DNA of 64,000 bases from the NCBI RefSeq assembly GCF_002754475.1, contig NZ_PEFL01000001.1, positions 1,798,001-1,862,000 of the forward strand, in the 5' to 3' direction. The position numbers were made by a program, and so were the translations under genes. Origin of the DNA: Comamonas sp. 26. Its GTDB lineage: Bacteria; Pseudomonadota; Gammaproteobacteria; Burkholderiales; Burkholderiaceae_C. The notes beneath the pieces were generated by a model. That model saw only the letters and a program-made list of their open reading frames with translations, was not told where the DNA came from and searched no databases. Shown one piece after another: positions 45,246 through 54,582 of the stretch (position 1 is its first letter; every line of letters begins with the position of its first letter).

Positions 45246-46179
45246 GCGGTATAGCGTTATTTGACCAGTGACGCAGCGCTTCTTCGGTAATGAGTAGCAC
45301 TTGCTCGTCGCCCGAGCTGGTATCGAGCCAGAAGATGGGCAGGCCTGGGAAGGCGGCTTCAAAGAACGGCTTTTCGTTGCCGATTTCCAGAATCACCACG
45401 GCATCCTTGTTCAGGCGCGCAGGCAGGTCCTGCAGCAGCTGGCGAATGAAGTCCATGCCGTCGGTGCCACCGGCCAGGGCCAGTTCAGGCTCGGCCAGAT
45501 ATTCGGCGGGCAGCTTGCCCATGCTGTCGGAGTTAACGTAAGGCGGGTTGCACAGCACCAGATCCCATGGACCGGGCACGTCGCTCAGGCCGTTGCTTTC
45601 CAGCAGCGTCACGCGCTCTTGCAGGCCATGCTTGTCGACGTTGATGCGGGCCACGGCGAGTGCATCGGTCGAGATGTCGGCACCGGTGACTTGCACATCG
45701 GGGTAGGCCATGGCGGCCAAGCAGGCCAGCGAGCCGTTGCCGGTGCACAGGTCCAGCACTTGGGTGGTCTTGTCGCTCAGCCAGTCGTCGATGCTGCCGT
45801 CGGCCAGCAACTCGGCAATAAAGCTGCGCGGGACGATGGAGCGCTCGTCGATATAGAAGGGCACGCCGACCAGCCAGGCTTCATTGGTCAGATAGGCGGC
45901 AGGCTTGCGTGTGCGGATGCGCTCTTCCAAAAGCATCGCTATCTGCGCTTGCTGCTCTTGCGTGACAGCCTGATTGGATACGGATTCTGGCGCGCCGGGC
46001 GTGAGCTCGCTGTCCACTGGCAGGGCCAGTTTCCAGAGAACCAGCCATGCGGCTTCGTCTTCGGCAGTGGCTGTGCCATGGCCAAAGGCCACGCCAGCCG
46101 CCGTCAGCGCCTGCGCGCCGCTGGCAATCAGTTCGGCAATGGTGTTGCCGGTGATGGCGGGAGAGGTGCTTGCGTTCAT
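45241..46179 (-). CDS. prmB: Ribosomal protein L3 N5-glutamine methyltransferase PrmB
   Basis: A 312-residue SAM-dependent methyltransferase. An N-terminal helical domain precedes [14 protein letters not shown], the PrmB-type motif before the Rossmann core, then [20 protein letters not shown] (SAM binding), GADISTDAL and the NPPYV catalytic signature that binds the target glutamine. VPRSxIAEL and the length separate it from PrmC, which methylates release factors. Its ATG overlaps the dapE stop by 4 bases, so it is translated together with dapE. Confidence 0.93.
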   Translation of the reverse strand: MNASTSPAITGNTIAELIASGAQALTAAGVAFGHGTATAEDEAAWLVLWKLALPVDSELTPGAPESVSNQAVTQEQQAQIAMLLEERIRTRKPAAYLTNEAWLVGVPFYIDERSIVPRSFIAELLADGSIDDWLSDKTTQVLDLCTGNGSLACLAAMAYPDVQVTGADISTDALAVARINVDKHGLQERVTLLESNGLSDVPGPWDLVLCNPPYVNSDSMGKLPAEYLAEPELALAGGTDGMDFIRQLLQDLPARLNKDAVVILEIGNEKPFFEAAFPGLPIFWLDTSSGDEQVLLITEEALRHWSNNAIPQ

Positions 46180-47390
46180 GGGGCGGTCGCTGCGCTGGGC
46201 GCTGTGGTGGTTTGCTGGCGCTGGAGTTGTTCCAGTGTCTTGCGGTAAATGTTCTTGAGTGGCTCGATATCGGCCACGGCAATGTTTTCGTCGATCTTGT
46301 GGATGCTGGCGTTGGGTGGACCCACTTCGATGACTTGTGAGCAGATCTGCGCGATGAAGCGACCGTCGCTGGTGCCGCCGGTGGTGGAGAGCTCGGTATC
46401 CAGACCAGTTTCATCCTTGATGGCAGCCTGCACGGCCTTCACCAGGGTGCCGGGCGTAGTCAGGAAGGGCTGGCCGCCAATGGTCCAGATCAGTGAGTAC
46501 TCAACGCCGTGGCGCTCAAGCACCTCATGCACGCGTTGCTGCAGAGAGTCTGCGCTGGACTCGGTACAGAAGCGGAAGTTGAAGTCGATCACTACATGGC
46601 CGGGGATGACGTTGCTTGCGCCAGTGCCGCCGTGGATATTGCTGATCTGCCAGCTGGTGGGCGGAAAGAAGTCATTGCCACGGTCCCAGACGGTGGCAGC
46701 CAGCTCGGCCAGCGCGGGTAGGGCTTCGTGAATGGGGTTGCGGGCCAGTTGCGGGTAGGCGATATGGCCTTGCACGCCGTTGACGGTGAGCTTGCCGCTC
46801 ATGGTGCCGCGGCGGCCGTTCTTGATCATGTCGCCGGTTTGCTTGACGGAGGTGGGCTCGCCCACAATGCACCAGTCCAGGCGCTCGCCGCGCTTGCGCA
46901 GTTCTTCAACAACGACCTTGGTGCCGTCGATGGAAGGGCCTTCCTCATCGCTAGTCAGCAGCAGGGCGATGTCGAATGCGGGCTCGGGCGTGTCCTTGAG
47001 AAACTCTTCCAGCGCCACGACAAAGGCGGCAATGGAGGTTTTCATGTCGCTGGCACCCCGGCCGTACAGGCGGCCATTGCGGTGCGTGGGCACAAACGGC
47101 GGGCTGTTCCATTCCTTGAGCGGGCCGGGCGGCACCACATCGGTATGACCGGCAAACACGAGTACGGGTCTATCCGTTTTGATAGCGCCTTGCGCAGATT
47201 TTGTCTGCGCTGGAGCATGTTTTGCCCATAGGTTTTGCACGCGGAAGTCGGCAGGGCCACTGTCCAGCCGCTCGCAGGCAAAGCCCATGGGTTTGAGGGC
47301 ATCGGTCAGCAGCTCAAGGCAGCCGGCATCTTCGGGGGTGACAGAAGGCAGGCTGATGAGCTGCTCGGTCAGTTGCAGGGTCCGGGACAT
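46176..47390 (-). CDS. dapE: Succinyl-diaminopimelate desuccinylase DapE
   Basis: A 404-residue binuclear zinc peptidase of the M20 family, hydrolysing N-succinyl-LL-diaminopimelate in lysine and cell-wall synthesis. Metal ligands are in [40 protein letters not shown] and [11 protein letters not shown]. Normal length is about 375; the excess lies before FAGHTDVV, where [19 protein letters not shown] is encoded by an in-frame dispersed repeat (47177-47225). It lies between pilU (66 bp upstream) and prmB (4-bp overlap). dapD and dapC are further upstream on the same strand, so this is a dap gene run interrupted by pilU. Confidence 0.95.
   Translation of the reverse strand: MSRTLQLTEQLISLPSVTPEDAGCLELLTDALKPMGFACERLDSGPADFRVQNLWAKHAPAQTKSAQGAIKTDRPVLVFAGHTDVVPPGPLKEWNSPPFVPTHRNGRLYGRGASDMKTSIAAFVVALEEFLKDTPEPAFDIALLLTSDEEGPSIDGTKVVVEELRKRGERLDWCIVGEPTSVKQTGDMIKNGRRGTMSGKLTVNGVQGHIAYPQLARNPIHEALPALAELAATVWDRGNDFFPPTSWQISNIHGGTGASNVIPGHVVIDFNFRFCTESSADSLQQRVHEVLERHGVEYSLIWTIGGQPFLTTPGTLVKAVQAAIKDETGLDTELSTTGGTSDGRFIAQICSQVIEVGPPNASIHKIDENIAVADIEPLKNIYRKTLEQLQRQQTTTAPSAATAP
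47177..47225. repeat. Dispersed repeat inside dapE coding sequence
   Basis: TTTTGATAGCGCCTTGCGCA, a short spacer, then TGCGCTGGAGCATGTTTTGCC follows the layout of the intergenic copies (TTTTGATAGC-TGCTTGCGCTTA...AGCGCTAGAGGC..TTTGGC). It is read through in frame and adds about 16 residues to DapE. Confidence 0.65.
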
Positions 47391-47456
47391 GGGATTGGGG
47401 CTTCAAACTAAAACAATGTCAGGACTGCTGGCGCTGACTGCAGGCGCAGTGCAAGG

Positions 47457-48620
47457 TCAGGCGGTTTTGACATCGAGGGTGATTTCCGTGAAGGACGGCT
47501 GATCGTCTTCGTCGGGCAGCATCACATCGGTGACGACCATGGGGCTGACTGGTGCGCGGCTGGAATCATTATCCATACGCCACATCAGATTGGTAGGCGA
47601 GTCTGCATAGGACAGCGCTTCATTACGCTCGATTGTGCCATTGCGCACCAGGGTAGCCAGCGCTTCTTCAAAGGTTTGTGAGCCTTCGGCCATGGATTTC
47701 TCCATGGATTCCTTCACGCCGCCAAAGTCACCCTTCTGAATCATGTCGCTGATGAGTTTGGTGTTGAGCATGACCTCAACCGCCGGTACACGCGTGTGGT
47801 TGACGGAGCGCACCAGACGCTGGGAGATCACGGCCTTGAGCGAGGCCGCCAGCTCACCCAGCATGGAAGGACGTACCTCTTCAGGGAAGAAGGACAGGAT
47901 ACGGTTGAGCGCGTGGTAGCTGTTGTTGGCGTGCAGCGTGGCCAGACACAGATGGCCGGACTGGGCATAGGCCAGCGCGGCCGACATGGTTTCGCGGTCG
48001 CGAATTTCGCCGATCAGGATCACATCGGGTGCCTGGCGCAGCGCATTCTTGAGCGCGGTGCCCAGCGTGGCGGTATCGGTGCCGACTTCGCGCTGGTTGA
48101 CGATGGATTTCTTGCTGCGAAACTGAAACTCGATGGGGTCTTCCACAGTCAGGATATGACCCGAGAGCCTTTCATTGCGCTCATCAATCATGGAGGCCAG
48201 CGTCGTGCTCTTGCCCGAGCCTGTGGCGCCCACAACCAGGATCAGACCGCGTTTATCCATCACCAGATCGCTGATGATGGGCGGCAGGTTCAGGCTGTCG
48301 CGCGAGGGAATCTGATAGGAGATAAAGCGAATGACCACGGCATAGCTGCCGCGCTGGCGCATGGCGCTGATACGGAAACGGCCCACGTCCTGCAAGGGAA
48401 TGGCCAAATTCAGCTCTCCCGTCTGCTTGAGCTCCTCAATGGCTTCGGCGCTGACGACCTCGGCCAGCAGGGCCAGAGGAGCGTCAACCGGCAGTTCCTG
48501 GTTGTTGATGGGAACGCTGATGCCGTTGATCTTGATCATGGCCGGCGCACGGGCCGACAGATACACGTCGGACGCCTTTTTGTCGGCCATCAGACGCAGA
48601 ATTTTTTCCATGGTGCTCAT
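47457..48620 (-). CDS. pilU: Type IV pilus retraction ATPase PilU
   Basis: A 387-residue PilT-family ATPase. N-terminal PAS-like region (LMADKKASDVYLSARAPAMIKING), Walker A VVGATGSGKSTTLASM, Asp box TVEDPIEFQF, Walker B PDVILIGEIRDRETM and His box TLHANNSYHALNRI are all present. The longer C-terminus and lack of the PilT AIRNLIRE motif favour PilU, a co-retractor acting with PilT. No other pilus gene is in the window. It lies between dapD and dapE on the same strand, an arrangement probably incidental. Confidence 0.92.
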   Translation of the reverse strand: MSTMEKILRLMADKKASDVYLSARAPAMIKINGISVPINNQELPVDAPLALLAEVVSAEAIEELKQTGELNLAIPLQDVGRFRISAMRQRGSYAVVIRFISYQIPSRDSLNLPPIISDLVMDKRGLILVVGATGSGKSTTLASMIDERNERLSGHILTVEDPIEFQFRSKKSIVNQREVGTDTATLGTALKNALRQAPDVILIGEIRDRETMSAALAYAQSGHLCLATLHANNSYHALNRILSFFPEEVRPSMLGELAASLKAVISQRLVRSVNHTRVPAVEVMLNTKLISDMIQKGDFGGVKESMEKSMAEGSQTFEEALATLVRNGTIERNEALSYADSPTNLMWRMDNDSSRAPVSPMVVTDVMLPDEDDQPSFTEITLDVKTA

Positions 48621-48732
48621 TTTTCCTCATCCCTTTACGCCGCCTGTACGCAGGCCTCTTAGTGAGCGCATGTTAGCGCCTTGTTACGCGAGGTGTGAGG
48701 GGGACTGGCCCCGAGTCGTGATTTGGCGCATG

Positions 48733-48766
48733 AAAAAGCCTGCGCGCTTTGAGGGCGGGCAGGCTT
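48733..48766 (-). terminator. Rho-independent terminator of dapD
   Basis: AAGCCTGC at 48736-48743 pairs with GCAGGCTT at 48759-48766; the minus-strand read ends in five T. It begins 20 bp after the dapD stop, so pilU-dapE-prmB are likely expressed from a separate promoter. Confidence 0.85.
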
Positions 48767-48785
48767 GCAGTCACGGCTGTGTGAA

Positions 48786-49619
48786 TCAGTCGCGCAGCAG
48801 GTCGTTGATGCTGGTCTTGGAGCGAGTTTGTGCATCCACGCGCTTGACGATGATGGCGGCGTACATGGAGTAGTCCTTGCCATCCTTGGTTTGCTTGGGG
48901 ATGTTGCCGCTGACCACCACCGAGCCGCTGGGCACGCGGCCGTAGCTGATTTCGCCGGTTTCGCGGTTGAACAAAGGAGTGGATTGGCCGATGTACACGC
49001 CCATGCCCAGTACCGAGTTTTCTTCCACGATCACGCCTTCCACCACTTCGGAGCGCGCGCCAATGAAGCAGTTGTCTTCAATGATGGTGGGGTTGGCTTG
49101 CAGGGGTTCCAGCACGCCGCCCAGGCCCACGCCACCAGACAGGTGCACGTTCTTGCCCACTTGAGCGCAGGATCCCACGGTGGCCCATGTGTCAACCATG
49201 GTGCCTTCGTCCACATAGGCGCCGATGTTCACGTAGGAAGGCATCAGAATCGCGCCCTTGGCGATGAAGGAGCCGCGACGGGCCACGGCTGGGGGCACCA
49301 CGCGCACGCCGGTAGCGGCGATCTGGGCTTCAGTCATGCCTTCAAACTTGGTGGGGACCTTGTCGAAGAAGTTCAGCGCGCCGCCGTTGATCAGGGCGTT
49401 GTCTTTGAGGCGGAAGGACAGCAGCACGGCCTTCTTGATCCACTGGTGCACGGTCCACTGGCCCACGCCTTCGCGGGTCGCTACGCGCAGCTTGCCGTCG
49501 TTGAGTTCGGCAATCACGTGTTCCACGGCATCTGCCACTTCCTTGGAGGCGGAGGAGGGCGAGACATTGGCACGGTTGTCCCAAGCGGTGTCGATGATGG
49601 ATTGCAGTTGTTGCGTCAT
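48786..49619 (-). CDS. dapD: Tetrahydrodipicolinate N-succinyltransferase DapD
   Basis: A 277-residue acyltransferase with a left-handed beta-helix of hexapeptide repeats ([60 protein letters not shown]). It transfers succinyl from succinyl-CoA to tetrahydrodipicolinate in the succinylase branch of lysine synthesis. [15 protein letters not shown] is family-typical. The frame opens at 49634, but ATG 49619 gives the standard start MTQQLQSII. It follows dapC by 82 bp that contain a terminator-like hairpin. Confidence 0.96.
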   Translation of the reverse strand: MTQQLQSIIDTAWDNRANVSPSSASKEVADAVEHVIAELNDGKLRVATREGVGQWTVHQWIKKAVLLSFRLKDNALINGGALNFFDKVPTKFEGMTEAQIAATGVRVVPPAVARRGSFIAKGAILMPSYVNIGAYVDEGTMVDTWATVGSCAQVGKNVHLSGGVGLGGVLEPLQANPTIIEDNCFIGARSEVVEGVIVEENSVLGMGVYIGQSTPLFNRETGEISYGRVPSGSVVVSGNIPKQTKDGKDYSMYAAIIVKRVDAQTRSKTSINDLLRD

Positions 49620-49666
49620 GATTTTTTCGGTCAAAGATCGAAAGTTGAGGTGAATCGTTAAGTCAT

Positions 49667-49690
49667 AAAAGGCCTGCGGTGGCAGGCCTT
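49667..49690 (-). terminator. Terminator-like hairpin between dapC and dapD
   Basis: AAGGCCTGC at 49669-49677 and GCAGGCCTT at 49682-49690 form a 9-bp stem with a 4-base loop; the minus-strand read continues TTTTATG. It lies just after the dapC stop and before dapD, so it may separate or attenuate transcription. Confidence 0.8.
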
Positions 49691-49701
49691 ATGAGGGAGT
49701 A

Positions 49702-50907
49702 TCAGCGGGTACGGACTTCAATAAATTGGGCAATGCGCTGAGCGGCTTCCAGACATTCTGCCGTTTCTGCCACCAGTGCCATGCGGATGCGGTTGGCACC
49801 GGGGTTGAAACCATTGGCTTCGCGGGCCAAATAACTACCCGGTAAAACTGTAACTCCTGTATGAATATACAGCTCTTTGGCAAATTGTGCATCATCCATG
49901 CCCAATTCGGCCGGAATGCCTGCCCACAGGTAGAAGCTGGCGTCGGGCAGCTTCACATCCATGACCTTGGAGAGCACGGGCGTGACCTGGGCAAATTTTT
50001 CGCGGTACAGGCGGCGGTTTTCCTGCACATGGGCCTCGTCGTTCCACGCGGCCACAGATGCTGTCTGAACCACAGGGCTCATTGCGCCACCGTGGTAGGT
50101 GCGGTAGAGCAAAAAAGACTTGAGCAATTGCGCATCACCGGCCACAAAGCCGCTGCGCAGGCCAGGCACATTGCTGCGCTTGGACAGGCTGGTGAACATC
50201 ACCAGGTTCTTGAAATCATGGCGGCCCAGCTTTTTCGCAGCTTCCAGCCCGCCCAGCGGGGCTTCTTCCTGAAAGTAAATCTCGCTATAGCACTCGTCGC
50301 TGGCAATGACAAAGCCGTGTTTGTCAGACAGGGCAAACAGCTTTTCCCATTCAGACAGGGGCATCACCGCGCCTGTGGGGTTGCCGGGCGAGCAGACAAA
50401 AATCAACTGCGTGTTCTGCCACACATCCTCGGGCACGGTATCCCAGTTCACGGCAAAGTTACGCGATGCATCGCTGGCTGCGTAGTAAGGCGTGGCACCG
50501 GCCAGCAGCGTTGCGCCTTCGTAGATTTGATAGAAAGGGTTGGGGCAGATGACGCGGGCACCGGGCTGGGTGTTGTCCACCACCACTTGCGTGAAGGCAA
50601 ACAGTGCCTCGCGTGAGCCATTGACGGGCAGAACCTGCGTGGCGGCATTGAGCTCAATCCCGTAGCGCTGGTTGGCCCACTGGGCACAGGCTTCGCGCAG
50701 CACAGGCATACCAGCCGTGGCGGGGTAAACGGACAGACCCTGTAGTTCGCTGCTCAGTGCCTGCTCAATAAACGCAGGCGTAGCGTGGCGTGGCTCACCA
50801 ATCCCCAGGCTGATGGGACGTACACCTGCGGGAGGCTGTGCGGAGGCAAACAGCTGGCGAAGGCGTTCAAACGGATAGGGCTGGAGTCGCGAGAGCAGGG
50901 GGTTCAT
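49702..50907 (-). CDS. dapC: Succinyldiaminopimelate aminotransferase DapC
   Basis: A 401-residue class I/II pyridoxal-phosphate aminotransferase. Motifs are SLGIGEPRHATP near the N-terminus, LPVNGSREALFAF, SPGNPTGAVMPLSEW, IASDECYSEIYF and the cofactor lysine in TSLSKRSNVPGLRSGF. The SKRSN variant of the lysine motif is typical of DapC. It converts N-succinyl-2-amino-6-ketopimelate to the LL-diaminopimelate derivative. First of the dap run; its upstream region carries several TTTTCGTC dyads that may be operators. Confidence 0.94.
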   Translation of the reverse strand: MNPLLSRLQPYPFERLRQLFASAQPPAGVRPISLGIGEPRHATPAFIEQALSSELQGLSVYPATAGMPVLREACAQWANQRYGIELNAATQVLPVNGSREALFAFTQVVVDNTQPGARVICPNPFYQIYEGATLLAGATPYYAASDASRNFAVNWDTVPEDVWQNTQLIFVCSPGNPTGAVMPLSEWEKLFALSDKHGFVIASDECYSEIYFQEEAPLGGLEAAKKLGRHDFKNLVMFTSLSKRSNVPGLRSGFVAGDAQLLKSFLLYRTYHGGAMSPVVQTASVAAWNDEAHVQENRRLYREKFAQVTPVLSKVMDVKLPDASFYLWAGIPAELGMDDAQFAKELYIHTGVTVLPGSYLAREANGFNPGANRIRMALVAETAECLEAAQRIAQFIEVRTR

Positions 50908-50974
50908 GGATGCACATTATGGGCTGATGCCATTTCCGCATGAAAAATCAGGGCAGATAAGTGCTGGGTTTGAC

Positions 50975-51043
50975 GCTTTTCGTCGTCACTTTTTGTATTT
51001 TTCGTCGAAATCGATGACGAAAAGCCAGCTATCAGGGCGAAAA
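50975..51043. promoter_or_regulatory. Cluster of TTTTCGTC dyads upstream of dapC
   Basis: GCTTTTCGTC at 50975-50984 and TTTTCGTC at 50999-51006 face the complement GACGAAAAGC at 51016-51025, and a further GCGAAAAGTC follows at 51034. TTTTCGTC-N9-GACGAAAA is a perfect 8-bp dyad. Four related half-sites in 70 bp, 70-140 bp before dapC, look like an operator or a hairpin leader. The remaining DNA to 51155 holds a repeat copy. Confidence 0.45.
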
Positions 51044-51108
51044 GTCAGATGCTTACGACAAAAAGAGCGAGGTATGAGCCTGCAGTGCAAAGGCATGAAG
51101 ACTCATTA

Positions 51109-51160
51109 ATTGATAGCTGCTAGCGCTTAATAGGTAAGAGCTAGAGCCTTTTTTATCAAA
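51109..51160. repeat. Dispersed repeat copy at the 3' end of rsxB
   Basis: TTGATAGCTGCTAGCGCTTA, spacer, then AAGAGCTAGAGCCTTTTTTATC is a full copy. Its end overlaps the stop codon of rsxB, and the T-rich end on one strand could stop transcription. Confidence 0.7.
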
Positions 51161-51830
51161 GACTGGCGCGCTGGGCTTTGGCCTTGGCCAAAATGGCGGC
51201 AATCGTCGCTTTTTTATCAGTGGCTGGCGCTGCTGGCTGCGGGGTATCTGCCGTGGCTTCTGTCACGGGTGCAAGGGCGGTGGTGCGAACCGGCGCGTTG
51301 GCCTTGCGACCTGTGCGTTGCAGGTGGGCGCTGTAGCGGCCGCGGGCATGGGTGGCTTGTGCGGGGCTCCAGGCATCCCAGCCTGTGGCTTCGCCGCTGG
51401 CATTGATGAGTTCAATACAGTCCACGGGGCAGACGGGAATGCAGAGCTCACAGCCGGTGCAATGCTCGGCAATAACGGTGTGCATGCGCTTGTTGGCGCC
51501 CAGAATCGCATCGGTAGGGCAGGCCTTGATACAGAGCGTGCAGCCAATGCACCAGGCTTCGTCAATGACGGCCAGCGTGCGCGGCGCATCTATGCCGTGC
51601 TCGGCGCTCAATGGAATTTCGCTTTGGCCGGTGATGAGCGAAAGGCGGCGAACGCCTTCCTGGCCGCCCGGTGGGCATTGATTGATGGGGGCTTGCCCGC
51701 TGGCAATGGCCCCTGCATACGACGCGCAGTCGGGATAACCGCAGCGCGTGCATTGAGTCTGGGGCAGGGCTGCATCAATGTTCGCAGCCAGTGCTTGAAG
51801 CGGGGAGGCTGCGGACAGTGATGAGTTCAT
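51156..51830 (-). CDS. rsxB: RnfB/RsxB-type ferredoxin, stand-alone
   Basis: A 224-residue iron-sulfur protein. The N-terminal four-Fe cluster motif is [15 protein letters not shown] followed by INQCPPGG, as in RnfB. Two [4Fe-4S] ferredoxin motifs follow: [12 protein letters not shown] near residue 94 and [12 protein letters not shown] near residue 124. The alanine-rich C-terminus is probably disordered. In the Rnf/Rsx complex RnfB feeds electrons into the membrane pump, and it normally has an N-terminal membrane anchor; none is seen here and no rnfA/C/D/G/E genes are adjacent. It may therefore be a soluble electron carrier. phaZ lies 17 bp upstream on the same strand. Confidence 0.88.
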   Translation of the reverse strand: MNSSLSAASPLQALAANIDAALPQTQCTRCGYPDCASYAGAIASGQAPINQCPPGGQEGVRRLSLITGQSEIPLSAEHGIDAPRTLAVIDEAWCIGCTLCIKACPTDAILGANKRMHTVIAEHCTGCELCIPVCPVDCIELINASGEATGWDAWSPAQATHARGRYSAHLQRTGRKANAPVRTTALAPVTEATADTPQPAAPATDKKATIAAILAKAKAQRASL

Positions 51831-51847
51831 GCTGGTCTGGTAAGCCT

Positions 51848-53278
51848 TTAGGCCCTGGCGCGATGGTTGTTGCGCTGTTTTGGGGCGGGGGGGCTATTTT
51901 GACCTGTTTTTTCCGGCTCGGCGGGCTCGTAGTTTTCCATCATGCTTTCAGGCATGGGCGCATCGTCGCTCACACTGCTCAGGTGGCCTGCAGCGCTGGC
52001 GGCTGTGGCGGCTGCCGGCTGGTGGGAGTGGATGAAGGCCTGCACCTGTGGGTACACCGTTTTACGCCAGCGGCTGCCGCTGAAGATGCCGTAGTGGCCA
52101 GCACCTTGCACTTCAATATGCTGGCGTGCCGTTTCCTTGATACCCGAGCACAGATCATGCGCAGCACGGGTCTGGCCGGACCCGGAGATATCGTCCAGCT
52201 CGCCTTCCACGGTCAGTAGTGCAGTGTTCTTGATATCTTGCGGGCGAACCAGCTCGGGCTGGCCTTGCTCGTTGCGCACATTCCAGGTGCCGTTGACCAG
52301 CTTGTATTCCTGGAACACCGTGGCGATGGTTTCGAGGTAGTAGTCAGCATCCATGTCCAGCACGGCGTTGTACTCGTCGTAGAACTTGCGGTGGTGCTCG
52401 GCACTGGCTTCGTCGCCCTTGATCAAGTCCTTGAAGTAGTCGTAATGGCTGTTGGCATGGCGGTCGGGGTTCATGGCCACAAAGCCCGAATACTGCAAAA
52501 ATCCAGGGTAGACGCGGCGGCCTGCGCCCGGGTAGTTGCTGGGTACCTCGTAGATGACGTTGCTCTCGAACCATTCAAAGCTGCGCGTTTCCGCCAGATT
52601 GTTCACGGCCGTCGGCGAGCGGCGAGCATCAATGGGGCCGCCCATCATGGTCATGGACAAAGGCGTGCTCTCGCCGCGGCTGGCCATTAGCGATACCGCA
52701 GCCAGCACGGGGACGGTGGGCTGGCAGACGCTGACCACATGGCACTGACCATAGCGGCCCTGCAGGTAGCGAATGAACTCCTGCACATAGTTCACATAGT
52801 CGTCGAGGTGGAATTCACCTTCGGACAGTGGCACGGTGCGTGCGTTCTTCCAGTCGGTGATGTAGACCTTGTGGCCGCTGAGCATGCTTTGCACGGTGTC
52901 GCGCAGCAAGGTGGCGTAGTGACCGGATAGGGGGGCGACGATCAGCACCACGGGTTGGCTGAGCATGGCTTCCAGCGTATGCGGGTCATCAGAAAAGCGC
53001 TTGAAGCGGCGTAATTCGCAAAATGGTTTGTCGATTTCCACGCGCTCGCGGATGGTCACATCAACGCCATCGACTTCGACATTGAGCAGATCAAACTGGG
53101 GCTTTTCATAATCCTTGCCCAGTCGATACACGAGATTGAAACCCGCCGCCATACGCTGGGCCATGGGCACCTTGCTGAAGACGGAGTGCGGATTGTTGTA
53201 AAACTTGGAGGCGGCTTGGGCAAAGTCTGCAAATGGCTCGACCATTGCGCGTTGCATTTCGTAGATCTGATAGAGCAT
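51848..53278 (-). CDS. phaZ: Intracellular polyhydroxybutyrate depolymerase PhaZ
   Basis: A 476-residue alpha/beta-hydrolase-like depolymerase that mobilises PHA granules. The N-terminus [20 protein letters not shown] and the active-site region [15 protein letters not shown], with a catalytic cysteine in place of serine, match the Ralstonia PhaZ1 type. [14 protein letters not shown] (Asp) and [15 protein letters not shown] (His) complete the triad. The last 60 residues are Ala/Pro/Glu-rich. It completes the PHA cycle with phaCAB 10 kb away. A 19-bp near-perfect palindrome at 53295-53313, a plausible PhaR site, overlaps its promoter. Confidence 0.95.
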   Translation of the reverse strand: MLYQIYEMQRAMVEPFADFAQAASKFYNNPHSVFSKVPMAQRMAAGFNLVYRLGKDYEKPQFDLLNVEVDGVDVTIRERVEIDKPFCELRRFKRFSDDPHTLEAMLSQPVVLIVAPLSGHYATLLRDTVQSMLSGHKVYITDWKNARTVPLSEGEFHLDDYVNYVQEFIRYLQGRYGQCHVVSVCQPTVPVLAAVSLMASRGESTPLSMTMMGGPIDARRSPTAVNNLAETRSFEWFESNVIYEVPSNYPGAGRRVYPGFLQYSGFVAMNPDRHANSHYDYFKDLIKGDEASAEHHRKFYDEYNAVLDMDADYYLETIATVFQEYKLVNGTWNVRNEQGQPELVRPQDIKNTALLTVEGELDDISGSGQTRAAHDLCSGIKETARQHIEVQGAGHYGIFSGSRWRKTVYPQVQAFIHSHQPAAATAASAAGHLSSVSDDAPMPESMMENYEPAEPEKTGQNSPPAPKQRNNHRARA

Positions 53279-53294
53279 GAGGCACTTTTGCGGT

Positions 53295-53313
53295 TATGTT
53301 GCAGTGCAATATA
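53295..53313. promoter_or_regulatory. Palindrome in the phaZ promoter, candidate PhaR operator
   Basis: TATGTTGCAGTGCAATATA is a 19-bp palindrome centred on one base with a single mismatched pair. It lies 17-35 bp before the phaZ start, so a bound repressor would block transcription. PhaR repressors of PHA genes recognise TGCA-rich dyads; binding here is inferred, not shown. Confidence 0.45.
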
Positions 53314-53408
53314 ACAGCGGCAGTTGACAAGCGAAGTAGTAAATTCACTTCTCGTGCCTCATCTGATGGCAATGCACAACGCGGGCTTTCGTGCCGCTTG
53401 CATGAAAG

Positions 53409-53435
53409 AAAAAAGCTGACACTGCCAGCTTTTTT
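53409..53435 (-). terminator. Rho-independent terminator of dusA
   Basis: AAAAAAGCTG at 53409-53418 and CAGCTTTTTT at 53426-53435 pair exactly around a 7-base loop, 22 bp after the dusA stop, with T-run on either strand. Confidence 0.9.
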
Positions 53436-53457
53436 CGGTGATGGTTTCAGTAAGTGC

Positions 53458-54468
53458 TCAGTCCGCTTCGCCGGGCTTGGTGCGGGCCAGCTTCATCACT
53501 TCATGAGGCGGCTGGGTTTTCATACGGTGATCGCTCCAGACTTGACGCCAGCGGCGTGCGCCGGCCAGGCCATTGCGCAGGCCCAGCATGTGGCGAGCAA
53601 TTGAATACCAGTTCGTACCATGCTCGCGTGCTTCGCGCTCCATATAGAGCACCATCTGCTCCTCAATGGCTTCACGTGTGCGCTCCTTGCTCTCATCCTG
53701 ATAGTAAAGACCGTCCCAAGAGGCCATCCACCAGGGGTTGTGATAGGCTTCGCGGCCCACCATCACGCCATCAACCATCTGCAACTGCTGTTGCACCAGC
53801 TCATCGGTCTTGATACCTCCATTGACGGCAATGGTCAGTTGCGGGAAGTCGCGCTTGAGCTGGGCCACGATTTCATAGCGCAGCGGCGGAACTTCGCGGT
53901 TTTCCTTGGGGGAAAGGCCCTTGAGCCAGGCATTGCGAGCGTGAACCACAAATACTTTGCAGCCAGCTTCAGCCACGGTGCCGACAAAGTCGCGCACAAA
54001 GTCGTAGCTCTCGATCTTGTCGATACCGATGCGATGCTTGACGGTCACGGGCACAGAAACCACATCAACCATCGCTTTGACGCAATCGGCGACCAGTGCG
54101 GCTTCATTCATCAAGCAAGCACCAAACGCGCCGCGCTGCACACGCTCACTAGGGCAGCCGCAGTTCAGGTTGATCTCGTCATAGCCCCACTGCTCTCCCA
54201 GGCGCGCGCTATGTGCCAGATCGCCAGGTTCAGATCCGCCCAGCTGCAGTGCAACAGGGTGCTCTTCCGCCTCAAAACGCAGATGGCGAGCCACATCGCC
54301 ATGTACCAGTGCACCGGTTGTCACCATCTCGGTGTAGAGCAAGGTGTGCTGGCTGAGTAGGCGGTGAAAGTACCTGCAATGTTTGTCTGTCCAGTCCATC
54401 ATTGGCGCCACGCTCATGCGCCACATGTTGCTATCTTGTTGATTTTTAACGGTTTGTTCGGTGCTCAT
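53458..54468 (-). CDS. dusA: tRNA dihydrouridine(20/20a) synthase DusA
   Basis: A 336-residue flavoenzyme reducing U20/U20a in tRNA. The N-terminus SVAPMMDWTDKHCRYFHRLL and LLYTEMVTTGA are typical of DusA; the catalytic cysteine lies in NLNCGCPSERVQRGAFGACL, and VNGGIKT and GVMVGREAYHNPW bind FMN. The protein looks complete, but its first 15 residues (STEQTVKNQQDSN) are unlike the family, and the next gene on the other side is an integrase of the group that inserts at the 5' end of dusA. The element may have replaced the original start and promoter. Confidence 0.95.
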   Translation of the reverse strand: MSTEQTVKNQQDSNMWRMSVAPMMDWTDKHCRYFHRLLSQHTLLYTEMVTTGALVHGDVARHLRFEAEEHPVALQLGGSEPGDLAHSARLGEQWGYDEINLNCGCPSERVQRGAFGACLMNEAALVADCVKAMVDVVSVPVTVKHRIGIDKIESYDFVRDFVGTVAEAGCKVFVVHARNAWLKGLSPKENREVPPLRYEIVAQLKRDFPQLTIAVNGGIKTDELVQQQLQMVDGVMVGREAYHNPWWMASWDGLYYQDESKERTREAIEEQMVLYMEREAREHGTNWYSIARHMLGLRNGLAGARRWRQVWSDHRMKTQPPHEVMKLARTKPGEAD

Positions 54469-54487
54469 AGCATGAAAATTGTGCTTT

Positions 54488-54580
54488 GGTGCCTTGATTA
54501 AGGCCTTCGTTTTGCCTGATTCTGCCTATAAGTGCCGCACTCGGTGCTACATTGAGGCACCACGAAATTCAGGGTGCCTT
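54488..54580. repeat. Repeated GGTGCCTT sites between dusA and the integrase
   Basis: GGTGCCTT occurs at 54488-54495 and again at 54573-54580, with the inverse AGGCACC at 54555-54561 forming a small hairpin with GGTGC at 54543. The spacing and place, in the junction between dusA and the integrase start, fit arm-type integrase sites or sites of integrase self-regulation at attL. Confidence 0.4.
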
Positions 54581-54582
54581 GC

